The position numbers and the translations under genes were made by a program. Below the pieces are notes generated by a model, which was not told the DNA's origin, made no database searches, and saw nothing but the letters and a program-made list of their open reading frames with translations. This document shows positions 34,288 through 43,470 of a DNA stretch of 64,000 bases, one piece after another; positions within the stretch are counted from its first letter, which is position 1; every line of letters starts with the position of its first letter. Origin of the DNA: an uncultured Clostridium sp. (GTDB taxonomy: Bacteria; Bacillota; Clostridia; Lachnospirales; Lachnospiraceae); contig CAKSBP010000003.1 of assembly GCA_934438135.1 (NCBI GenBank), positions 1 through 64,000 of the forward strand, read 5' to 3'.

Positions 34288-36087
34288 ATGGATTCATTTG
34301 GAACAGATCATGCCAAAAATACAGTTCTGCTTTTATGGAAGCGGATAGGAAGAATGCTGTTTTCCCCATTTCAGTCTGCTGCATATAAAATCAAAAGCCT
34401 GTTTTGTGAAACGTCTATCGTAGGGTATGTAACGAAAGATGTGAAGGAAGAAATGAAAGAAATCAAGGAAAAACCCACTTCGAAGAAAGGTTATGTAAGA
34501 GTTGGGAAAAAATATGTGGCAAAAAAAATGCTGTTCTTGATAACGTTGCTTCTTTTGGTGGGAGGGACATTTTTTGTTAAGTTTTCTGCTCCCATATTTA
34601 TCGCAAAGTTTTTTACAAAGACCATGGTCATCAATACTTCGGAGATGAAATCATATACAGGTAAAGTGAAACTTATAGACAGCAAAGAAAAAAGAAGAGT
34701 TTTATACATCGGTGATTTAAAAAAAGGCAGAATTGAAGGAAGTGGAGAACTTTATGACTATGATGGAACGAGACTTTATGTGGGTGGATTTAAGAAAGAA
34801 ATGTATTCTGGGTCTGGTGAGACCTTCTATCAAGATGGAACGGTTCATTATAAAGGAAAATTTCTTTTGAATCAATATGAAGGAAAAGGTCTTTTATATT
34901 ATCCAAGTCAACAGCTGTGCTACAAGGGAGAATTTTCTCAGGGAATGTATAGTGGAAGCGGAACCTTGTATCGGATAGATGGAACGAGACTTTATCAGGG
35001 TGGTTTTCAGGATGGAGTCTACGATGGCGAAGGAACACTTTACGATGAATCGGAAGGAGTGATTTATCAGGGAAGTTTTGTAAAAGGTACCCGTCAGGGA
35101 GAGGGGATTTCTTACAAAAATGGAAGAACTGAATCAGAAGGCACTTTTTTCCAGGGAATAATTCACACAGGTACAGGCGTTTTGTATGCATACAACGGAC
35201 AAATCCTTTATGAAGGAGAGCTAAAGGATGGAAAGTATGAGGGCAGTGGAACACTTTATAAGGATGGCGTACTTGCTTATAAGGGCGACTTTGTCAGTGG
35301 AAAATATGAAGGGATAGGAACGCTTTACTATAAAAATGGTATGAAAAAATATCATGGAGAATGGGAAAAGGGAACTTATCAAGGAAAAGGAATTCTGTAT
35401 ACAAAAAAGGGACATAAAGTATACTCTGGTGACTGGGAAAAAGGCGTGAAAGAAGGAGAAGGAAAAGCCTTTGAAAAAGGAAAACTTGTATATAATGGAT
35501 GCTGGAAAGAAGGAAAATATCAAGGCAGTGGTAAATTATATGAGAAAGGTGTGCTGCTTTATGATGGAGAATTTGACGAGGGACTGTATTCTGGTTCTGG
35601 CAGGCTGTTTCACCCGGAAACGGGGAATTTAAGGTATGATGGTGGGTTTTACCAGGGAAAATACAATGGTGATGGCAAACTATATTACATAAAAGAAACA
35701 ACGCTCCGTTATGAAGGTGGATTCCGAAATGGTGTCTTTGAGGGAAAAGGAAAACTCTATACAGTTTGTGAAAAACTGCGGTATGATGGGAAATTTTCTT
35801 CTGGTTTGTATGAAGGTGATGGTATTGAGTACGAACCGGCAACGGGTGAAATTATGGCAGAAGGAGTATTTCATAGAGGAAAACTTTTAATCAGCAAAGC
35901 AGAACAGGAGAAAAAGAAGGAAGAAGCTGAGAAAGAAGTGGAAGACGAAACGACAGAAGAAGAGGAATCTCCAGAAAAAATGGAATCTTCATCAGCAGAA
36001 CCATCTGCCGAAGAGGAAGAACCAATGGATCTAGATAAAATAGAATTTGGCTTTCAATCTTTTTCTTATGAACAAGGAGGAGAGTAG
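34288..36087 (+). CDS. membrane-anchored MORN-repeat protein
   Basis: 599 aa. Residues 1-75 are Lys-rich; one membrane segment follows (MLFLITLLLLVGGTFFVKF, about 80-98). Residues about 130-530 are 16-17 MORN-type repeats of 22-25 residues with the form YxGxFxxGxYxGxGxLY. The tail (about 535-599) is very acidic (EEE-rich). By the positive-inside rule the repeat domain lies outside the cytoplasm. MORN repeats bind lipids or proteins and make rigid rods. No known CIS structural protein is like this, so an anchoring, gating or sensing role is inferred. Confidence 0.75.
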   Translation: MDSFGTDHAKNTVLLLWKRIGRMLFSPFQSAAYKIKSLFCETSIVGYVTKDVKEEMKEIKEKPTSKKGYVRVGKKYVAKKMLFLITLLLLVGGTFFVKFSAPIFIAKFFTKTMVINTSEMKSYTGKVKLIDSKEKRRVLYIGDLKKGRIEGSGELYDYDGTRLYVGGFKKEMYSGSGETFYQDGTVHYKGKFLLNQYEGKGLLYYPSQQLCYKGEFSQGMYSGSGTLYRIDGTRLYQGGFQDGVYDGEGTLYDESEGVIYQGSFVKGTRQGEGISYKNGRTESEGTFFQGIIHTGTGVLYAYNGQILYEGELKDGKYEGSGTLYKDGVLAYKGDFVSGKYEGIGTLYYKNGMKKYHGEWEKGTYQGKGILYTKKGHKVYSGDWEKGVKEGEGKAFEKGKLVYNGCWKEGKYQGSGKLYEKGVLLYDGEFDEGLYSGSGRLFHPETGNLRYDGGFYQGKYNGDGKLYYIKETTLRYEGGFRNGVFEGKGKLYTVCEKLRYDGKFSSGLYEGDGIEYEPATGEIMAEGVFHRGKLLISKAEQEKKKEEAEKEVEDETTEEEESPEKMESSSAEPSAEEEEPMDLDKIEFGFQSFSYEQGGE

Positions 36088-36088
36088 T

Positions 36089-36661
36089 ATGGGAAGTTAT
36101 GCGGTAATCGAAGAGATAGGAAATGAGATTGTCACGCTTCTTCGTCAAAATCTGGTACCTGAATTTGTGGGACATCAGGAAAATATTGACCTTTGCAGCC
36201 CCGATGAAAAAGGGGATATAACTGTTGGAATTTATCTGTATGATATTCAGGAAAGTGAAGGAATGATTGGAATTGAGCCTAAAAACAGGGGGGTTGTCAG
36301 TCAGTGCTATCCTTCGCTTTTCCTAGAACTTTATTATATGATAACCGTGTATTCAAATAGTGATGTTAAATTTCGGGCTAGACAGGAGCAGAAACTGCTG
36401 GGAAGAATTCTTCAGATTTTTCATGAAAATAAGAGACTGCCAGAGAATGATAGTTCAAGAAATCCGGATTATCCGATGAAGATTGAGATGGAACGGCTGA
36501 AACTGGAGGATAAGTTAAAGATTTACAATGCTCCGGGAAAAGCATACAAAAGTTCGTTGTTCTATCGGGTATATCCTGTTGAGTTAGAATCCACACAAAG
36601 AAAGAAAGTATATCGGGTAACAGATGTAAATTTCAGTGTGAATGAAGAAAAGGAAAGGTGA
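36089..36661 (+). CDS. DUF4255 cap protein (Afp16/Pvc16-like)
   Basis: 190 aa from ATG 36089 (GGAGGAGA upstream); its N-terminus overlaps nothing, whereas an upstream in-frame ATG lies inside the MORN gene. The motif blocks IDLCSPDEKGDITVGIYLYDI and SLFLELYYMITVYS are characteristic of DUF4255, the tube-terminating cap that ends tube and sheath growth. It overlaps the next gene by 20 nt. Confidence 0.88.
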   Translation: MGSYAVIEEIGNEIVTLLRQNLVPEFVGHQENIDLCSPDEKGDITVGIYLYDIQESEGMIGIEPKNRGVVSQCYPSLFLELYYMITVYSNSDVKFRARQEQKLLGRILQIFHENKRLPENDSSRNPDYPMKIEMERLKLEDKLKIYNAPGKAYKSSLFYRVYPVELESTQRKKVYRVTDVNFSVNEEKER

Positions 36662-37394
36662 TGGTCTTATTAAGAGTCATGTATCGCTGGTAATCGTTCC
36701 AATTGATGATATTACCAACCAGTTTATCGAGGAAAACCGTATAAAACCGTGGATAGAGTGGGAAAAAGCAGCTATGTGGAAACCTGGTTTTTATCTGTTT
36801 CTTAATGTTACACAGACAGAATTTATACTTCATTTGGAAAGCAGGTATTATCAAGGACAGGATATTTCTATTTTTCTTGAAAAAGGAAAAACTCAAATAA
36901 TGAAAGTCCGGATGGTTCCCAGTGAACAGCATCCAAATAAAAATGCTTTTCTGGAAATAAGCGGAACAGGGAAAAAAGGAGAGATTGTTTCAGTTTATAG
37001 TATGGAAACTCTACAAAGCTACAAACTATTAAAAGAGTACCAGCCAGGTGAAAATCTGGGGATTTATAATTCAGATATACTTGACTTGTCTGGGAAAAAA
37101 ATCTGGATGAGAGAACGAGAAAAGGAATGGTTTATCAGGTTAGGAGAACAGTCTGAAAGAGAGGAAAGGGAATATCTGGTAGAAGGAATTTTGGAACCTG
37201 TTAAGAAATCCGAAGCCGTTATTTATTTGATTTATGAAACAAAGGTGCGGGAGGATGGAAGTTTCTATCTATTATTTCCGAAGGGAAAGCAGGAAGAAAT
37301 TTTGGCGGTGCTTGGATACCGAGGATATGAGCAGGAAATTCATTTAAAATCAGAGAAACTAAATCAGTTTCATTTGGAAATACAAGGACGCTGA
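36642..37394 (+). CDS. unknown CIS-locus protein, beta-rich
   Basis: 250 aa, no family recognised. The first ATG (36642) lies inside the end of the cap gene, with GAAGAAAAGG nearby; no other in-frame start precedes the conserved part. The middle (KPGFYLFLNVTQTEFILHLE, then LEISGTGKKGEIVSVYS) and the end (VREDGSFYLLFPKG) look like small beta-sandwich or carboxypeptidase-regulatory-like folds. Location between cap and PAAR-like tip suggests a particle or assembly component. Confidence 0.5.
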   Translation: MKKRKGDGLIKSHVSLVIVPIDDITNQFIEENRIKPWIEWEKAAMWKPGFYLFLNVTQTEFILHLESRYYQGQDISIFLEKGKTQIMKVRMVPSEQHPNKNAFLEISGTGKKGEIVSVYSMETLQSYKLLKEYQPGENLGIYNSDILDLSGKKIWMREREKEWFIRLGEQSEREEREYLVEGILEPVKKSEAVIYLIYETKVREDGSFYLLFPKGKQEEILAVLGYRGYEQEIHLKSEKLNQFHLEIQGR

Positions 37395-37408
37395 AGGAGG
37401 AAGAGTAT

Positions 37409-37795
37409 ATGGGTTTTTGCGTATGTGGAGGGGCGATGCTCTGCTGCAGCTTTGGGGCGGCTCCGTCGACGTTAACAGTGCTGCCAAAGAATAAAGTGAT
37501 TTCTTCTATGCCTCTGGCAAATATTATGGACAATGTGCCGATGGTTAATATTGCACCTTTTGGCATGTGTTCATCTCTGGCAAATCCTACGGTGGCATCA
37601 GCGACAGCTGCGGCACTTGGGGTGTTGACACCAATGCCTTGTGTGCCCGTTACAACAGCACCCTGGGCACCGGGAAGCCCGACCGTGCTGATAGGTAATC
37701 TGCCAGCACTGAATCATTCAAGTAAACTTATGTGTGCATGGGGTGGCTTGATTCAGATTACAAATCCCGCTGTGACCAATATTCAAATTCCATAG
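37409..37795 (+). CDS. DUF4280 PAAR-like spike tip protein
   Basis: 128 aa. Begins with CVCGGAMLCCSFGAAPSTL and later has PFGMCSSLANPTV and PMPCVPVTTAPWAPGSPTV plus LMCAWGGLIQI, the full DUF4280 pattern. These PAAR-like proteins cap the gp5-like spike and in some cases carry effectors. Here there is no C-terminal extension, so no fused toxin. Cysteine content is high for its size, in line with metal-stabilised tip folds. Confidence 0.9.
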   Translation: MGFCVCGGAMLCCSFGAAPSTLTVLPKNKVISSMPLANIMDNVPMVNIAPFGMCSSLANPTVASATAAALGVLTPMPCVPVTTAPWAPGSPTVLIGNLPALNHSSKLMCAWGGLIQITNPAVTNIQIP

Positions 37796-37817
37796 AAATC
37801 AGGAAAGGAGGGATTTG

Positions 37818-38825
37818 GTGTTTCACTTTAATATTATGGAAACAATTCTGCTCGGTGTGTCAGGAATTATCAGCATTCTTCTGGCAGTAAGTTTTGTCCG
37901 AAATAAAGTAGAAATAAAAGTATTGAAAGAAAGTAAAATGGATTTGGAAACAAAAGCAGCAGAAGCAGAGCTTTTAATCTCCCGTATGGAACGGACGCTT
38001 CCAATGGAACTTTACCGGGAAGCGGTGAAAGAAGAAGGCAGCAGAATACGTTTGACTCCAGCCTATCTGCCATTTGCAGTAATGGATATGAATACGGAGC
38101 ATTTTACAGAACAGATTCATGCCATGCAGGCGAAAGAGATTTTTGATTTTATTAACAGCATTTTAGTGAAGACTGTTCCGTATGTTTATGATAAGAATGG
38201 AATTATAGACAAATTTTATAAAGCTGGATTTACAGCGTTTTTTGAAAAAAGCTGTGAAGAGGCACTGGAGGCAGCCGTTTCCATCAGCCAGATTATTTAT
38301 CAGGAAGCAGAACAATCGGAGCAGTTTAGCCATTTTTCCGTTGGAATGTGTTATGGAAGTGTGCTTGCAGGTATTGCAGGAACCGATAAGCGGATGTCTT
38401 TGATTACAGTCTCCGAGTATACAGGGCTTTCTTCGTTTCTACAGTCTATTGCCGGAAAATACGATTCCCGCATTTTGATTACTGGAACGCTGCGTAATAA
38501 AGTAGAAGCTTTTGAACAGAAATTTCATGCAAGGAAGCTTGGTTATGTTTATATTACATCCAAGAAAAGCCTGGAAGAAATTTATGATGTGTTTGACGGC
38601 GATCCGATAGCTGTAAGAAATAATAAACGGAAAACGAAGATTGTATTTGAAAAGGGAGTTGCGTTTTATACACAAGGTGAATATGAAAAGGCAAGACAGT
38701 ATTTTATCGAGGTTTTCAAAACGAATCGTTATGATGGGGCAGCCAAAGAATATTTAATGCGCTGCGAAAAAAATATTGCAGAAGAAAAGAAAAATACTGG
38801 AATGCCTCAGATTGAAACCTATTAG
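37818..38825 (+). CDS. membrane-anchored class III cyclase-like protein with TPR tail, catalytic residues apparently lost
   Basis: 335 aa from GTG 37818 (AAGGAGGG 5 nt upstream). One N-terminal membrane segment (ETILLGVSGIISILLAVSF), then a class III nucleotidyl-cyclase-like fold: VMDMNTEHFTE, IIDKFYKAGFTAFFEK and VGMCYGSVLAGIAGTDKRMS match the metal-1, metal-2 and GxxVLAGxxGxxKRM regions. The second metal Asp (normally KxxGD) is KA here, and the NLASR motif is GLSSF, so catalysis is unlikely. The last 60 residues resemble a TPR unit (AFYTQGEYEKARQYFIEVFK). Probably a regulatory or scaffold part of the injection system. Confidence 0.65.
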   Translation: MFHFNIMETILLGVSGIISILLAVSFVRNKVEIKVLKESKMDLETKAAEAELLISRMERTLPMELYREAVKEEGSRIRLTPAYLPFAVMDMNTEHFTEQIHAMQAKEIFDFINSILVKTVPYVYDKNGIIDKFYKAGFTAFFEKSCEEALEAAVSISQIIYQEAEQSEQFSHFSVGMCYGSVLAGIAGTDKRMSLITVSEYTGLSSFLQSIAGKYDSRILITGTLRNKVEAFEQKFHARKLGYVYITSKKSLEEIYDVFDGDPIAVRNNKRKTKIVFEKGVAFYTQGEYEKARQYFIEVFKTNRYDGAAKEYLMRCEKNIAEEKKNTGMPQIETY

Positions 38826-38840
38826 AAAGGATGAATTCGG

Positions 38841-40487
38841 ATGAAAAATAAATATCCTCGGAAACTTGGCAGGAGAATCCTTTTGTTCTGTATTCTGCTT
38901 ATCGGGATACTCTGCACCGGTATTACGATTGTCAGCTATAATATGTATAAAAATGATATGATTGGGCGATATGCGGAATATGAGAAAACTATTTTAAATC
39001 TGGCTCTTTCCAATGTGGATCCGGAAGGAATCCAGGAGGCAGTCAAGACACAGACAAAAAACAAAGCATATCAGAAACTCCAGAAGAAATTTAATCAGTA
39101 TGTAAATCATTCCAGCATTCAATACATATATGCTTTATATTTTAAAGAGAATGATGACAATATGTATTATGTCCTAAACGGGTATACAGAAGAAATGAAA
39201 AAAACAAATCCAGAAGGAATCCATCAGCTGGGAGAGCTTCCTCTGAAGAATGATTTTTCTAAGGATATGATAGAAGAGTTACGGACTGCTTTTGAAAAGA
39301 AAACGAAGGAGGTTCAGTATATTAAAGATATGGCGTCTGGAAATGAATATCTGATGACGGCATACTACCCGTTAGTGGATAAAAAAGGAAATACAGTCTG
39401 TATTTGCTGTGTGGATATTTTGATGGAGGATATTCGTATAAATCTTAGGAATTTTATAGAAACGGTTGTTATATGGGTTGCACTGCTGGGACTTATTTTT
39501 TTGGTAGGTTTTCTTTTCATCGTGCATCGGCGTATTGTGCTGCCAGTGAAAAAATTAGCAGACAGTGCAAAAAATTTTATTACCCAGCAGGAAAAGGGGA
39601 AGCCGGAAGAACTGATATTTAAAGAAGTTCCGATTCATTCCAAAGACGAGATTCAGTTATTATCAGACAGTCTTTCTTATATGGTCAGCCAATTGAAAGA
39701 ATATATGGAGCATGTTTCTCATTATGCAGCGGAGCAGGAACGGGTAAGTGCCCAGTTTAGAGTAGTGCAGCAGTTAAAAGAGAATCTGTTTCCATTTCAG
39801 TTTCCGGCATTTGCAGAACGGACGGATTTTGAGATTTATGCCAGAATTGAATACAGTAAAGTATTAAGTGGCGATTTCTATGATTTTTTTCTGATAGATT
39901 CAAACCACCTTTGTTTCTTTGTGGGAAACGCATCTGGAAGCGGAATCACAACAACTATGGTGGCCATGATTGCGACAATTTATATGGAAAACTACGCTAG
40001 ACTTGGGTATCTGCCAAATCGGATTCTGGGGGAAGTAAATAATCAGCTTAGTGAGAATAATCGAGGTGAGATTACAGTAAGTGCATTCCTTGGTATTGTA
40101 AATCTAGAGACAGGAGAGTTTACTTTTTCTCAGGCAGGAGAGCTATGCCCTCTGATGAAATGCTCTGGCAGGGAGGCAGAACTGCTTGCATGTAATCCGG
40201 GATTTCCACTTGGCTCCTTAGAAAATGTAGTGTATTTTCAGCATGCTATGTATTTAAAGCAGGGGGAATCGGTATTTTTATATACGAAAGGTGTATCTGG
40301 AAAAAAGGATAAAAATGGATACGAATTTACAGATGAGTATGTATTACAGGCATGGAATTCATATATGAGGGAAGAATATGTGCTTTGCAATATAATAGAT
40401 AGAATGCAGCAGAAATTGAATGCGTATGCAGGCGGAGTGGAGCGGGAGATGGATGAGACAATGCTTGCGTTTCGCTATCTTGGGTAG
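38841..40487 (+). CDS. membrane sensor with HAMP and SpoIIE/PP2C-like domain, metal ligands apparently lost
   Basis: 548 aa. Topology: TM1 (about 12-34), an extracytoplasmic Cache-like region (35-200), TM2 (about 207-230), HAMP (VLPVKKLADSAKNF) and a SpoIIE-type PP2C domain (about 320-548). In that domain GDFYDFF is kept, but the usual GDxSGxG is GNASGSG (Asp to Asn, near 362) and the usual TDG is TKG (near 481), so two metal-binding acids are gone; a DET remains at the end. It is probably a signal receptor that binds a partner without dephosphorylating. Last gene of the CIS operon; no terminator is obvious after it. Confidence 0.75.
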   Translation: MKNKYPRKLGRRILLFCILLIGILCTGITIVSYNMYKNDMIGRYAEYEKTILNLALSNVDPEGIQEAVKTQTKNKAYQKLQKKFNQYVNHSSIQYIYALYFKENDDNMYYVLNGYTEEMKKTNPEGIHQLGELPLKNDFSKDMIEELRTAFEKKTKEVQYIKDMASGNEYLMTAYYPLVDKKGNTVCICCVDILMEDIRINLRNFIETVVIWVALLGLIFLVGFLFIVHRRIVLPVKKLADSAKNFITQQEKGKPEELIFKEVPIHSKDEIQLLSDSLSYMVSQLKEYMEHVSHYAAEQERVSAQFRVVQQLKENLFPFQFPAFAERTDFEIYARIEYSKVLSGDFYDFFLIDSNHLCFFVGNASGSGITTTMVAMIATIYMENYARLGYLPNRILGEVNNQLSENNRGEITVSAFLGIVNLETGEFTFSQAGELCPLMKCSGREAELLACNPGFPLGSLENVVYFQHAMYLKQGESVFLYTKGVSGKKDKNGYEFTDEYVLQAWNSYMREEYVLCNIIDRMQQKLNAYAGGVEREMDETMLAFRYLG

Positions 40488-40660
40488 AATGGAAGACTTT
40501 TGCCTAAGAGAGACAAATTAGATATTCAATTTTCCAACCACAATAAATGGTGCGAATGATTGAGTTCTCAAGCAAAACAATTTACTAAATTGGTACATTA
40601 ACATAAAAATAGCACCAAATTTTTGATATAATAAGTTCACCACAAACAATAAAATTTAAC

Positions 40661-41371
40661 ATGCTTTCATCAGCTACAAAAAGCAACCATTATAACGAAG
40701 TTTCTGATGGAATAGACCATCGCACCAACGGATACAAATTTCGTAAAGAAAGTATGATGCAAAAAACAGATGCAGCTATTTTTTTGGCAAAGAATGCTTT
40801 AAATGCAGGCATCAAGGCTGACTATGTCCTCGTGGACACATGGTTTACAACAAAAGCAATGCTTAAGGAAATCTTGAATCTTGGAATTGATGTTATTGGC
40901 ATGGTAAAACAGTTAAAACAATGCTATACCTATAATGGCAGGCAGTACAAACTTCCGAAACTCAAGAAATTTGTACGTTTTGAAGGTGCTAGAAATATTT
41001 TTGGCTCCCTTGTAGTAACAACCAAAGCAGGAATCCCTGTAAAGATTGTATTTGTACGAAATCGTAATAAAAAAAGTGAATGCTTATATATTCTGCGCAC
41101 CAATATTTCCCTTAGTGATGCAGAAATTGTACGTATTTATGGAAATCGATGGTCGATTGAATGTTTCTTTAAATCATCTTTCATGTTCTGTGAAGATATT
41201 CAGGATATGGATTTAACCAATGCACTGCAAAGCCTAATGGTTTTGTTCGTGGAGCACATTTTTATTCAGGATTTATTTAGAAATATCTGCTGGGAAAGCT
41301 GTTTTTATACTGTGACAACTATCCTACCACATAGGGTAAATAGGATAATGGTCCTATTTCCTTTTTATTAA
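40661..41371 (+). mobile_element. IS4-family transposase, truncated and decayed
   Basis: The 236-codon frame holds HRTNGYKFRKESM, YVLVDTWFTTKAML with the second DDE Asp, VIGMVKQLKQCYTYNGR and IVRIYGNRWSIECFFK with the Glu of the Y-(2)-R-(3)-E-(6)-K signature. About half of the normal N-terminus is missing and the part after FFKSS reads abnormally. The 170 nt upstream contain IS-leader-like sequence. It marks the left edge of the cluster that starts at 41456. Confidence 0.8.
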
Positions 41372-41455
41372 AAATACTGTAAACTACCAATCAGTGCTCT
41401 GCATTTTTGAATATTTTATTAAAAAAAGTAAATTTAAGTGTTCTATATAAAATAA

Positions 41456-42421
41456 ATGGAACGACACGAAAGGGAGATGATAGAAATAAAAGAGTACATT
41501 ATGGAATTATCCAATGTCGTTATTAAGGCAGTTCGAGATAACTATGATGCAATTAGTTCAAAAAAACGACTTGGATTATCACCAGGAGGCGATACTCAGT
41601 TTTCGATTGATGAAATAGCAGAAAAAACTATATATGATTTTATAGCAAATCATGGTGAGAAAATCGCATACTATTCAGAAGACCGGGGTCTTGTTAAATT
41701 TAATCAAAATCCAGAGTATATGTTAATTATCGATCCAATTGATGGAACAAGAGGAGCGGCTGCTGGATTAGAGTGTTGCTGCTTTTCAATTGCAGTCGCA
41801 GAGTATAGCGAAGATGCTACAATTAATGATGTAAAATATGCATTATTATATGAGTTTAAAAATGATGTATGGTTCTATTCGGATTATACACAGAACGACA
41901 TTTCAGTTACTGGAGCAGCAATTAAACTTAGTCCAAATACGGATATTAATAATATGTTTTGGAGTATGGAGTTTAATGGACACCCAGCAAGACTCATGAC
42001 ATATTCGTTAGGTGATTTGATAGATTTATCAGCAAATCAGGGTGGAATATTTATTTTTAATAGTTCAACATATTCAATATCCAGAATAATAACGGGACAA
42101 CTAGATGCATATGTAGATATTGGAAATAGATTATTAAAAGATGTTCCAGAACTTGATGAAGAATTTAGAAGAGTTGGCAATGGACAAATTCTTCACTTAT
42201 TTCCATATGATATTTCTGCAGCCGTATATTTGGCAAAGAAGGCAGGCGTAGTTATTACAGATGCTTATGGAAATGACTTAGGTAATACGAGATTAGCGGA
42301 TATTTCAGACCATAATCTTCAATCATGTGTAGCAGCTGGTAATAAGGAGTTACATAGTAGAATAATAGAGAAAATTAATTGGATACAAGACTACTCACAA
42401 GTAAGAGACATTATACATTAG
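41456..42421 (+). CDS. inositol-monophosphatase-family sugar phosphatase
   Basis: 321 aa. Contains the IMPase metal motif DPIDGT near residue 93, an upstream acidic pair (YYSED) and a late PYDISAAVYLAKKAGVVIT block equal to the WDxxAG motif region with the Trp replaced. Lithium-sensitive phosphatases of this family act on inositol phosphates and phospho-sugars. The start is uncertain: ATG 41456 has no ribosome site and ATG 41477 sits directly after GGGAG. It is the first gene of a seven-gene run. In Bacillus azasugar synthesis an IMPase-family enzyme (Yktc1) removes the phosphate of an amino sugar alcohol; the same role is proposed here. Confidence 0.75.
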   Translation: MERHEREMIEIKEYIMELSNVVIKAVRDNYDAISSKKRLGLSPGGDTQFSIDEIAEKTIYDFIANHGEKIAYYSEDRGLVKFNQNPEYMLIIDPIDGTRGAAAGLECCCFSIAVAEYSEDATINDVKYALLYEFKNDVWFYSDYTQNDISVTGAAIKLSPNTDINNMFWSMEFNGHPARLMTYSLGDLIDLSANQGGIFIFNSSTYSISRIITGQLDAYVDIGNRLLKDVPELDEEFRRVGNGQILHLFPYDISAAVYLAKKAGVVITDAYGNDLGNTRLADISDHNLQSCVAAGNKELHSRIIEKINWIQDYSQVRDIIH

Positions 42422-42429
42422 GAGGAAAA

Positions 42430-43449
42430 ATGAAAGCAGTTGTAATTGAAAAAGTAAATGAATTAAAGATGTATGATAAGGAAGTTCCAGTTTTAACAAC
42501 AGAAGATGACATAATTGTTCGTATTACGCTTACAGCTATTTGTGGAACTGATATTAGAATGCTAAAAGGCTTACATGAACATAAGTTTGGAACAATATTA
42601 GGACATGAGGGTGTCGGTGTTGTTGAAAAAGTAGGTAATAACGTGAAGAATCTTCAGGTAGGTGATCGTGTATTTGTAGATCCAACCATGAACTGTGGAA
42701 CTTGTTATTACTGCAAAAAAGGAATGCATAACCTTTGTGATAATCTAGCAGGTCTGGAAGTTGGTGTTGACATGGATGGAACATTTGCAGAGTTTATTCG
42801 TATGCCAAAAGATTTTGTTTATAGAATTCCAGATACTATGTCAGATGAGGCGGCAGTGCTTGTTGAACCACTTGCATGTGTTTTAAACAATGTAAAGTTG
42901 TGTAGCCTAGATGTAGATGATGTAGTAGTAGTTTTAGGTGCAGGACCAATCGGTGCATTATTTGGTATGGTTGCTGAGAGAGTGGCACGTAAAACAGTTG
43001 TAGTTGAACGGGATGAGAGACGATTAAGATTTTTGAGAAAACATTATAAGAATGTTGTAGATTCAAGCAAAGACAATTGGGAAGAAGAAATTCTTAAGCT
43101 GACAAATGGTGAAAAGCCTACAGTTGTACTTGACGCGAATGGAAAGAGCTGTGATGATGCACTTAAAGTAGTAGGTAAAGGTGGAAGAGTTGTATTAATG
43201 GGTTATGATTCATCAAATTATTCAACTATTCATACATCAACCATTATTGGAAAGGCAATTAAAATTTTAGGTGGTTCTGATTATTCAGATATGTTCTTTC
43301 AGGCAATTGAAGTTGGAGAAAGCTATGACCTAGGCAAATTTGTAACACATAAATTTAAACTTGATGATTATGCAGATGCATTTGATTTGATTCTAAATCA
43401 AGATAAAGAACCAGATTGTGAACTTATGAAAGTTTGTTTTGAACTTTAA
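42430..43449 (+). CDS. zinc-dependent medium-chain alcohol/polyol dehydrogenase
   Basis: 339 aa from ATG 42430 (GGAGGAAAA upstream, 8 nt after the previous stop). MDR family: ICGTDIR with the catalytic Cys, GHEGVGVVEKVG, four structural zinc Cys (CGTCYYCKKGMHNLC), and a Rossmann GAGPIGALFG with an acidic VERDERR segment after it that suits NAD. Sorbitol- and threonine-dehydrogenase-like. GutB1 in Bacillus azasugar clusters is of this family and oxidises the amino polyol so that it can cyclise. Confidence 0.85.
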   Translation: MKAVVIEKVNELKMYDKEVPVLTTEDDIIVRITLTAICGTDIRMLKGLHEHKFGTILGHEGVGVVEKVGNNVKNLQVGDRVFVDPTMNCGTCYYCKKGMHNLCDNLAGLEVGVDMDGTFAEFIRMPKDFVYRIPDTMSDEAAVLVEPLACVLNNVKLCSLDVDDVVVVLGAGPIGALFGMVAERVARKTVVVERDERRLRFLRKHYKNVVDSSKDNWEEEILKLTNGEKPTVVLDANGKSCDDALKVVGKGGRVVLMGYDSSNYSTIHTSTIIGKAIKILGGSDYSDMFFQAIEVGESYDLGKFVTHKFKLDDYADAFDLILNQDKEPDCELMKVCFEL

Positions 43450-43470
43450 TAAGGTTAATGAGAGGTAAAA

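Noticed and set aside
34700..35890. Tandem DNA repeats within the MORN gene as a CRISPR or satellite array
   Set aside because: The periodicity is of protein MORN units with diverged codons, not identical DNA repeats with spacers.
13431..40487. Reading the contractile genes as a prophage or as a type VI secretion system
   Set aside because: No terminase, portal, capsid, integrase or lysis genes; no TssJLM or ClpV-type genes. The AAA+ ATPase, DUF4255 cap, LysM baseplate and DUF4280 tip fit an eCIS.
40661..41371. An intact transposase gene
   Set aside because: About half of the N-terminal domain, including the first catalytic Asp region, is missing and the C-terminus is out of family register.
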